From an uncultured Collinsella sp. (GTDB lineage: Bacteria > Actinomycetota > Coriobacteriia > Coriobacteriales > Coriobacteriaceae): DNA of 10,400 nt. How positions within the stretch are numbered: the stretch's first letter is position 1; the number at the start of each line of letters is the position of its first letter. A model generated the notes under the pieces. It ran no database searches. It was not told where the DNA came from and saw only the letters and a list, made by a program, of their open reading frames with translations. Where the stretch lies: assembly GCA_937937835.1 (NCBI GenBank), contig CALDBJ010000015.1:1-10400 (forward strand). Direction: 5' to 3'. This document shows positions 6,311-10,400 of this stretch, in pieces. Made by a program: the position numbers and the translations under genes.

Positions 6311-6372
6311 CGTCCGGAGAGGGCCCTTACGGGACCGGACGAGCGCGCAATCGCCATCGATCGAAAGGATCG
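6311..6372 (+). promoter_or_regulatory. Structured leader of the rubrerythrin mRNA
   Basis: Two hairpins precede the gene. CGTCCGG (6311-6317) pairs with CCGGACG (6335-6341), with an inner CCC/GGG stem around TTAC. CGATC (6358-6362) pairs with GATCG (6368-6372) across GAAAG, placing the AAAGGA ribosome-binding site in the loop and stem. No T-run follows the first stem, so it is not a terminator; it may stabilise the mRNA or tune translation. I do not recognise a known riboswitch class. Confidence 0.4.
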
Positions 6373-6376
6373 AATC

Positions 6377-6937
6377 ATGAAGTTTGTTTGCCCCGTTTGC
6401 GGTTATGTGGAAGAGTTCGACGGCGACCAGCTGCCCGAGGATTTTAAGTGCCCCCAGTGCGGCGTTCCCGGTTCTCGTTTCCTGAAGCAGGAGGAGGGTC
6501 AGCTCGAGTGGGCTGCCGAGCACGTCGTGGGCGTCGCCAAGATGGAGGGCGTCTCCGAGGACATCGTTGCCGACCTGCGCGCCAACTTTGAGGGCGAGTG
6601 CTCCGAGGTCGGTATGTACCTGGCCATGGCGCGCGTCGCTCATCGCGAGGGCTATCCCGAGATCGGCCTGTACTGGGAGAAGGCTGCCCACGAGGAGGCC
6701 GAGCACGCTGCCAAGTTCGCTGAGCTCCTGGGCGAGGTCGTGACCGACTCCACCAAGAAGAACCTCGAGATGCGCGTTGAGGCCGAGAACGGTGCCACCG
6801 CCGGCAAGACCGATCTTGCCAAGCGTGCCAAGGCCGCTGGCCTTGATGCCATCCACGACACCGTGCACGAGATGGCTCGCGACGAGGCCCGCCACGGCAA
6901 GGCTTTCGCCGGCCTGCTCAAGCGCTACTTTGGCTAA
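6377..6937 (+). CDS. Reverse rubrerythrin (rubredoxin domain first)
   Basis: 186-residue non-haem iron protein with the two rubrerythrin modules in reversed order. Residues 1-38 are a rubredoxin domain with CPVCGY (Cys5, Cys8) and CPQCG (Cys25, Cys28) for the Fe(SCys)4 centre. Residues about 45-186 are a four-helix ferritin-like diiron domain with FEGEC (Glu74), EEAEH (Glu107, His110), VEAEN (about 135-138) and DEARH (Glu170, His173). Enzymes of this layout, known from clostridia, accept electrons from NADH through a reductase and reduce hydrogen peroxide (and sometimes oxygen) to water, protecting anaerobes. I chose the ATG at 6377 because AAAGGA is 7 nt upstream and the next residues are the rubredoxin start; upstream in-frame codons only add a non-conserved tail. 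It is monocistronic, with its own promoter and terminator. The electron-donor reductase is not in the window. Confidence 0.93.
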   Translation: MKFVCPVCGYVEEFDGDQLPEDFKCPQCGVPGSRFLKQEEGQLEWAAEHVVGVAKMEGVSEDIVADLRANFEGECSEVGMYLAMARVAHREGYPEIGLYWEKAAHEEAEHAAKFAELLGEVVTDSTKKNLEMRVEAENGATAGKTDLAKRAKAAGLDAIHDTVHEMARDEARHGKAFAGLLKRYFG

Positions 6938-6972
6938 GCCAACTGCCTGAGAGATAATCTTTAGCTCGATAA

Positions 6973-7001
6973 GGCCCGGACCGCATGGTTCGGGCCTTTT
7001 T
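6973..7001 (+). terminator. Terminator of the rubrerythrin gene
   Basis: GGCCCGGACC (6973-6982) and GGTTCGGGCC (6987-6996) form a 10-bp stem with one G-U pair and a GCAT loop, followed by five T (6997-7001). It lies between the convergent rubrerythrin and pdxR genes. In the other direction only a short, broken T-run follows, so it mainly serves the rubrerythrin. Confidence 0.9.
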
Positions 7002-7008
7002 CGTGGGC

Positions 7009-8424
7009 TTATTGCAGCCGTTCTTGAAGAACAATGAGTGACTGAGGGCTCAGGTCGTCGTATTGAATAAGGACGCGAGATGGAGCGTTCTTAGTCGAAG
7101 CCCGATCACCCGTCCACAGGCAATCGGCGATGTTGACATAGGAAATACGAGCGTCAGCAAGAGCCTTCGCGAAACTCTCCCCAGCCCCATCCTCGGACAG
7201 GGCAACGGTACAGTAAAGGCCCGCGTCTGCATGCTCGATCGAGACCTCTCCTGCCGAAAATACCTTCCGCACAAGCGCCATCAGGCCATCACGCGCCTCG
7301 CGAGCACGAACGCGCACGCGGTTCACATGTCGCTCGTAATCACCCGATTCCAGCAAACGCGCCAAAGCGACCTGATCAACAGAGCTCACCGACGAGGCGT
7401 AGAAACCAAGGTTGCGCCTAAACCGCTCCATTAACTCATCGGGCAACACCATGTACGCCAAACGCAACGCCGATGAAAGGCTCTTCGAAAACGTGTTGGT
7501 GTAGATAACCGACTGGGCGGCATCGATCGACGCGAGCGCGGGAATCGGCTTCCCGGCAAGGCGAAACTCACAATCAAAGTCATCTTCGATGAGATACCGA
7601 CCTGGTCGCTCGGCGGCCCAGCTCAGAAGCGCATAGCGCCGCGCAATGCTCGTCACAAGGCCGGTCGGATACTGATGGGACGGCATCAGGTGAAGGACAT
7701 CGGTCCCGCTTTTCTGCAGAATGCTCAAGTCCACGCCCTCATCATCCAACGGGATATGTCGTACTTGGCAGCCCATAGCCTGATAAATGCGCGTCAGACG
7801 CAAATAGCCCGGGTCCTCAACGGCATACACCTTGTCAGCGCCAAGCAACTGAACCAACATGGTATCGAGCAGCTGGGCGCCTGCACCGATAACAATGTTG
7901 TCGGGGTCGACATTCATGCCCCTCGTCCCACGCAGATGGTGAGCAATTGCGCGTCGCAGCCGAGCGGTGCCCTGCGCCGGTGCGGGCGAAAAGATCTCGC
8001 GCTCATCTTCGGATGCCAGCGTCGCCCGTAGTGCGCTTTGCCAAAGCCGCGCCGCCTCCAAAGCGGAAGAAGAAAGCGCATCGAATCGCTCGACCTGTCC
8101 GTTGACATCATGCGCGCTGGGACCCGCAAAGGCGGCATCTCGGTCGATGCCTTCCGCAGCCGAAGCCAAAACCGGTGCATCCGGAAGCTCGCAAGCGTAG
8201 TAGCCACGACGTGGCATTGAGCAAATATAGCCCTCGGCAAGTAACTGGCTATATGCATTCTCGATGGTAATGACACTGATTCCCAGATGACTGGCAAAGG
8301 CGCGCTTAGACGGAAGATGCTCCCCCGCCGCAATACGGCCAGCAACAATATCATCTCGAATTTGCTGGTAAACATACTCATAGAGCGATGCTTCGCCGCG
8401 TTTTTCCAAATTGTAGTCAAGCAT
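7009..8424 (-). CDS. pdxR: MocR/GntR-family regulator, probable PdxR
   Basis: 471-residue transcription regulator of the MocR type: a GntR winged helix-turn-helix (about residues 13-80, with LPSKRAFASHLGIS and the wing RRGYY) joined to a fold-type I aminotransferase-like domain. The effector domain keeps the PLP features: VEDPGYLR (202-209), HQYPTG (250-255), IEDDFDCEF (279-287) and the PLP-binding lysine in TFSKS (Lys314). Such regulators sense pyridoxal phosphate rather than catalyse. Its place divergent from pdxS-pdxT makes PdxR, controlling vitamin B6 synthesis and probably itself, the best call; the sign of control cannot be read. I start at ATG 8424, which has AGGTGA 7 nt upstream, rather than at an in-frame TTG 33 bp earlier. 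A relative such as GabR is less likely, because no GABA genes are nearby. Confidence 0.88.
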   Translation of the reverse strand: MLDYNLEKRGEASLYEYVYQQIRDDIVAGRIAAGEHLPSKRAFASHLGISVITIENAYSQLLAEGYICSMPRRGYYACELPDAPVLASAAEGIDRDAAFAGPSAHDVNGQVERFDALSSSALEAARLWQSALRATLASEDEREIFSPAPAQGTARLRRAIAHHLRGTRGMNVDPDNIVIGAGAQLLDTMLVQLLGADKVYAVEDPGYLRLTRIYQAMGCQVRHIPLDDEGVDLSILQKSGTDVLHLMPSHQYPTGLVTSIARRYALLSWAAERPGRYLIEDDFDCEFRLAGKPIPALASIDAAQSVIYTNTFSKSLSSALRLAYMVLPDELMERFRRNLGFYASSVSSVDQVALARLLESGDYERHVNRVRVRAREARDGLMALVRKVFSAGEVSIEHADAGLYCTVALSEDGAGESFAKALADARISYVNIADCLWTGDRASTKNAPSRVLIQYDDLSPQSLIVLQERLQ

Positions 8425-8435
8425 GAGTTTATCAC

Positions 8436-8475
8436 CTGACCATATCGAACCGTTCAATCTGGTATTAGTCTGACC
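8436..8475. promoter_or_regulatory. Direct repeat in the pdxR-pdxS divergent region, candidate operator
   Basis: CTGACC occurs at 8436-8441 and 8470-8475, start-to-start 34 bp apart, between the pdxR start and the likely pdxS promoter region. MocR proteins dimerise through the aminotransferase domain and can bind two direct repeats; GabR is the known example with a comparable long spacing. The first copy overlaps the pdxR ribosome-binding site. A weak pdxS promoter (TTGTTA at 8476-8481, TATTTC at 8499-8504) begins right after the second copy, and a GATAAT -10 for pdxR lies in the same place on the other strand. Confidence 0.35.
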
Positions 8476-8569
8476 TTGTTATTATCTCGAAAACTGAGTA
8501 TTTCGCCATACCCAGCTCCCCGATAGGATGTTCCGTCAAGCAATGCACATGCCAACCAAGGGAGCAACC

Positions 8570-9460
8570 ATGGCAGAACAGACCAGCAAGGCCGATCGCG
8601 TCAAACTCAATCGCGAGCTCGCGCAGATGCTCAAGGGCGGCGTCATCATGGACGTCACCACGCCCGAGCAGGCACGCATCGCCGAGGAGGCGGGCGCCTG
8701 CGCCGTCATGGCACTCGAGCGCATTCCGGCCGACATCCGCGCCGCAGGCGGCGTCTCGCGCATGAGCGACCCCAAGATGATCAAGGGCATCCAAGAGGCC
8801 GTCTCCATCCCTGTTATGGCCAAGTGCCGCATCGGTCACATCGTCGAGGCGCAGGTCCTGCAGGCCATCGAGATCGATTACATCGACGAGTCCGAGGTTC
8901 TCTCCCCTGCCGATGACGTCTATCACATCGACAAGACCCAGTTTGACGTGCCGTTTGTCTGCGGCGCCCGTGATCTGGGCGAGGCGCTGCGCCGTGTTGC
9001 CGAAGGCGCCACGATGATTCGCACCAAGGGCGAGCCGGGCACGGGCGACGTCGTCCAGGCTGTACGCCACATGCGCAAGATCCAAAAGCAGATCCGTGAC
9101 GTTGTTGCTCTGCGCGACGACGAGCTCTTTGAGGCAGCCAAGCAACTGCAGGTTCCGGTCGAGCTGGTGCGCGAGGTCCATGCCACGGGTAAGCTTCCCG
9201 TCGTGAACTTTGCCGCCGGCGGCGTAGCGACCCCCGCCGACGCCGCGCTGATGATGCAGCTGGGAGCCGAAGGCGTGTTTGTCGGCTCGGGCATCTTTAA
9301 GAGCGGCGACCCCGCCAAGCGCGCAGCCGCCATCGTCAAGGCCGTGGCAAACTTCACCGATGCCAAGCTCATTGCCGAGCTTTCGGAGGACCTGGGCGAG
9401 GCCATGGTGGGCATCAACGCCGACGAGATCGAGATTATCATGGAAGAGCGCGGGCGCTAG
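8570..9460 (+). CDS. pdxS: Pyridoxal 5'-phosphate synthase, synthase subunit PdxS
   Basis: 296-residue (beta/alpha)8-barrel that makes pyridoxal 5'-phosphate from ribose 5-phosphate, glyceraldehyde 3-phosphate and ammonia passed from PdxT; it acts in the cytosol as a dodecamer decorated with PdxT. Conservation is strong: GGVIMDV (Asp28), [16 protein letters not shown] with the first Schiff-base Lys85, RTKGEPGTG with the second Lys153, [14 protein letters not shown] and the [11 protein letters not shown] phosphate-binding loop. I chose ATG 8570 because AAGGGAG lies 5 nt upstream and the protein then has the usual length; an earlier ATG at 8528 has a poor ribosome-binding site and would add 14 atypical residues. 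It is the first gene of the pdxST operon, divergent from pdxR. Confidence 0.97.
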   Translation: MAEQTSKADRVKLNRELAQMLKGGVIMDVTTPEQARIAEEAGACAVMALERIPADIRAAGGVSRMSDPKMIKGIQEAVSIPVMAKCRIGHIVEAQVLQAIEIDYIDESEVLSPADDVYHIDKTQFDVPFVCGARDLGEALRRVAEGATMIRTKGEPGTGDVVQAVRHMRKIQKQIRDVVALRDDELFEAAKQLQVPVELVREVHATGKLPVVNFAAGGVATPADAALMMQLGAEGVFVGSGIFKSGDPAKRAAAIVKAVANFTDAKLIAELSEDLGEAMVGINADEIEIIMEERGR

Positions 9461-9480
9461 TCCAGCAGAAAGGATCGCAC

Positions 9481-10068
9481 ATGAGCGATTATGCAGACCA
9501 GACGGTCGCCGTGCTGGCGGTCCAAGGCGCTTTTGCCGAGCACGAGGCAAGGCTATCCGAGCTGGGCGCACGTTGTATTGAGCTGAGGCAGGCGGCTGAT
9601 TTGAAGCAGGACTTTGACCGTCTGGTACTTCCCGGCGGCGAGTCTACCGTTCAAGGGAAGCTGCTTGATGAGTTGGACATGCTCGAGGAGCTTCGTGCCC
9701 GTATCGCTGAAGGTATGCCCGTCCTGGGCACCTGCGCCGGCCTAATTCTGCTGGCTCACGACCTTGCCGCCCATGACGATAAGGGCACGCCGCGTTTGGC
9801 AACCATGGATGTACTTGTCGAGCGCAATGCCTACGGCAGGCAGCTCGGCAGCTTTCGCACCAAGGGGCAGGTAGGCGGTATCGACGGTGAGGTGCCGCTG
9901 ACGTTTATCCGCGCGCCCCGCATCGTCGAGGTCCACGGCGACGCCAAGGCTTTAGCGAAAGTCGACGGCCGTATCGTCGCCGCCCGTCAGGGCAACCAGC
10001 TCGGCGTAACCTTCCACCCCGAACTCGACGAAGACACCCGCCTCCACGAAATGTTTCTACAAATGTAG
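9481..10068 (+). CDS. pdxT: Pyridoxal 5'-phosphate synthase, glutaminase subunit PdxT
   Basis: 195-residue class I glutamine amidotransferase that hydrolyses glutamine and channels ammonia to PdxS. The signatures are complete: VLAVQGAFAEH at the start, LPGGEST (50-56, oxyanion region), GTCAGLILLA with the nucleophile Cys85, RNAYGRQLGSF (115-125), and FHPEL with His179 and Glu181 completing the catalytic triad. Its start has AAAGGAT 5 nt upstream and lies 20 bp after the pdxS stop, so the two are co-transcribed and made in matching amounts. No ordinary terminator follows directly; two large palindromes come next and the first T-flanked hairpin is at 10303-10343. Confidence 0.96.
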   Translation: MSDYADQTVAVLAVQGAFAEHEARLSELGARCIELRQAADLKQDFDRLVLPGGESTVQGKLLDELDMLEELRARIAEGMPVLGTCAGLILLAHDLAAHDDKGTPRLATMDVLVERNAYGRQLGSFRTKGQVGGIDGEVPLTFIRAPRIVEVHGDAKALAKVDGRIVAARQGNQLGVTFHPELDEDTRLHEMFLQM

Positions 10069-10089
10069 GCATCGAAATCAACAAACAAA

Positions 10090-10157
10090 ATGAGAGTGGA
10101 TAATCTCCCACTTTGAGCTTGAATGCAGACTCAAACCGGGAGATTATCCACTCTCAT
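10090..10157. repeat. Large palindrome, 20-bp perfect arms, REP-like
   Basis: Arms 10090-10109 and 10138-10157 are perfectly complementary over 20 bp (core GTGGATAATCTCCC). Inside, after a 2/2 mismatch, TTTGAG (10112-10117) and CTCAAA (10130-10135) form a second stem with a 12-nt loop. No T-run follows on either strand, so it is not a typical terminator, though it could protect the 3' end of the pdxST mRNA. I read it as a REP-type intergenic element. It lies 21 bp past the pdxT stop. Confidence 0.7.
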
Positions 10158-10166
10158 GCTATGCAA

Positions 10167-10216
10167 TCGTTGGGGACGTTCTTAAACGACTAGCCAAACA
10201 AGAACGTCCCCAATGA
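10167..10216. repeat. Second palindrome, TTGGGGACGTTCTT arms
   Basis: TTGGGGACGTTCTT (10170-10183) and AAGAACGTCCCCAA (10200-10213) are perfect inverted copies. The stem extends to 10167-10216 with T-A, C-G and one G-U pair, and the loop is 16 nt. It follows the previous palindrome after only 9 bp but shares no sequence with it, so these appear to be two different repeat families placed side by side. No T-run flanks it. Confidence 0.7.
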
Positions 10217-10302
10217 CTATCTTTCGGCAGCTTTGAATCAAGACAACGCCGATGCTTTGGCAACGCCAGCGAGCGCCGCCCAGGGCGAACAAGTTGGCAT
10301 GA
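10217..10302. other. Short spacer with no recognised feature
   Basis: I see no gene or clear signal here. It contains TTGGCAACGCCAGCGAGC (10258-10275), which resembles the right part of the hairpin at 1-22 (TGGCAAC..CGCCAGCGA), perhaps by chance. Confidence 0.3.
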
Positions 10303-10343
10303 AAAAGGCAAGGCATAGACCTTCTGGTCATGCCTTGCCTTTT
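10303..10343. terminator. Bidirectional intrinsic terminator
   Basis: AAAAGGCAAGGCAT (10303-10316) pairs with ATGCCTTGCCTTTT (10330-10343). After one bulged A (10317), GACC (10318-10321) and GGTC (10326-10329) close a TTCT loop. In the minus direction the stem ends in five T and in the plus direction in four. It can end the pdxST transcript (235 bp after pdxT) and any minus-strand gene arriving from the right. Confidence 0.85.
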
Positions 10344-10353
10344 GAATGACAAA

Positions 10354-10400
10354 TTATCGCTCTGGACGGCGCGCAGCATCGACCGAGCGGCGGAACCTCT
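10354..10400 (-). CDS. Possible C-terminal end of a gene entering from the right
   Basis: On the minus strand the frame ending at TAA (10356-10354) reads RFRRSVDAARRPER and stops 10 bp before the bidirectional terminator, the normal position for a gene end. Only about 14 codons are visible, so the product is unknown and the frame may be chance. The two other minus-strand frames run into or through the terminator, which makes them less likely. Confidence 0.35.
   Translation of the reverse strand, partial: RFRRSVDAARRPER

Noticed and set aside
6272..6376. Upstream in-frame TTG start for the rubrerythrin
   Set aside because: It lies inside the promoter; the added 35 residues are not conserved, and the ATG at 6377 has a proper ribosome-binding site.
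8425..8457. Upstream TTG start for pdxR (8457)
   Set aside because: No good ribosome-binding site precedes it, whereas AGGTGA stands before ATG 8424. The choice does not change the domains.
8528..8569. Earlier ATG for pdxS (8528) or a short leader peptide
   Set aside because: It has a weak ribosome-binding site, and the extra 14 residues do not resemble PdxS N-termini. It is in frame with pdxS, so it is not an independent leader peptide.
8465..9571. Long minus-strand open frame opposite pdxS and the start of pdxT
   Set aside because: The plus strand carries an unmistakable PdxS with both catalytic lysines; the antisense frame has no recognisable domain.
10090..10216. CRISPR array
   Set aside because: There are only two palindromes, they differ in sequence, and no regular spacers or cas genes are present.
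10182..10379. Minus-strand 65-codon frame at the right end
   Set aside because: It reads straight through the strong terminator hairpin and into the second palindrome; a shorter frame ending at 10354 fits better.

Overview
This window is about 60% G+C with short intergenic gaps and conventional Shine-Dalgarno starts. It looks like the chromosome of an anaerobic Actinomycetota gut bacterium, most plausibly a Collinsella-like member of the Coriobacteriia. That placement is an inference from base composition, a reverse-type rubrerythrin, an iron alcohol dehydrogenase next to an aldehyde dehydrogenase, an actinobacterial-style pdxR/pdxS/pdxT locus, and palindromes that remind me of repeats in this group. 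There is no rRNA, tRNA, transposase, phage gene or CRISPR array.

Left third (1-3510, all recognised genes on the minus strand). In transcription order these are a stand-alone HIRAN-domain protein (3085-2759), a 59-residue acidic/basic small protein (2740-2561) and a calcineurin-like metallophosphoesterase (2494-1949), probably one operon. It ends in a compound hairpin where a 22-bp palindrome and an intrinsic terminator share one arm. Next comes a separate 585-residue DUF2130 protein (1808-51), a very long coiled coil joined to a core that looks like a PD-(D/E)XK nuclease fold. All the identifiable members suggest nucleic-acid transactions. Upstream of HIRAN lies a 425-bp gap (3086-3510). It holds a candidate 27-codon hydrophobic peptide gene (3405-3322) with its ribosome-binding site inside a hairpin, flanking inverted repeats and a possible antisense promoter, an arrangement resembling a type I toxin-antitoxin locus.

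Middle (3469-7001). A tightly coupled minus-strand operon encodes an iron-dependent alcohol dehydrogenase (6120-4900) and a class-3-like aldehyde dehydrogenase (4890-3511), ending in a strong hairpin. The two enzymes could interconvert an alcohol, its aldehyde and the acid with NAD(P). Divergent from it is a reverse rubrerythrin (6377-6937; rubredoxin domain first, then diiron domain), a likely peroxide-reducing enzyme of an anaerobe, with its own promoter, structured leader and terminator.

Right third (7009-10068). A MocR/GntR regulator with an aminotransferase-like domain, very probably PdxR (8424-7009), is divergent from pdxS (8570-9460) and pdxT (9481-10068), the two subunits of pyridoxal 5'-phosphate synthase. 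A CTGACC direct repeat at 34-bp spacing in the divergent region is a candidate PdxR operator.

Right end (10069-10400). Two large palindromes stand in tandem (10090-10157 and 10167-10216), followed by a bidirectional terminator (10303-10343) and possibly the last codons of a minus-strand gene entering from the right. The palindromes here and at 1896-1948 look like three different REP-type families without a transposase nearby.
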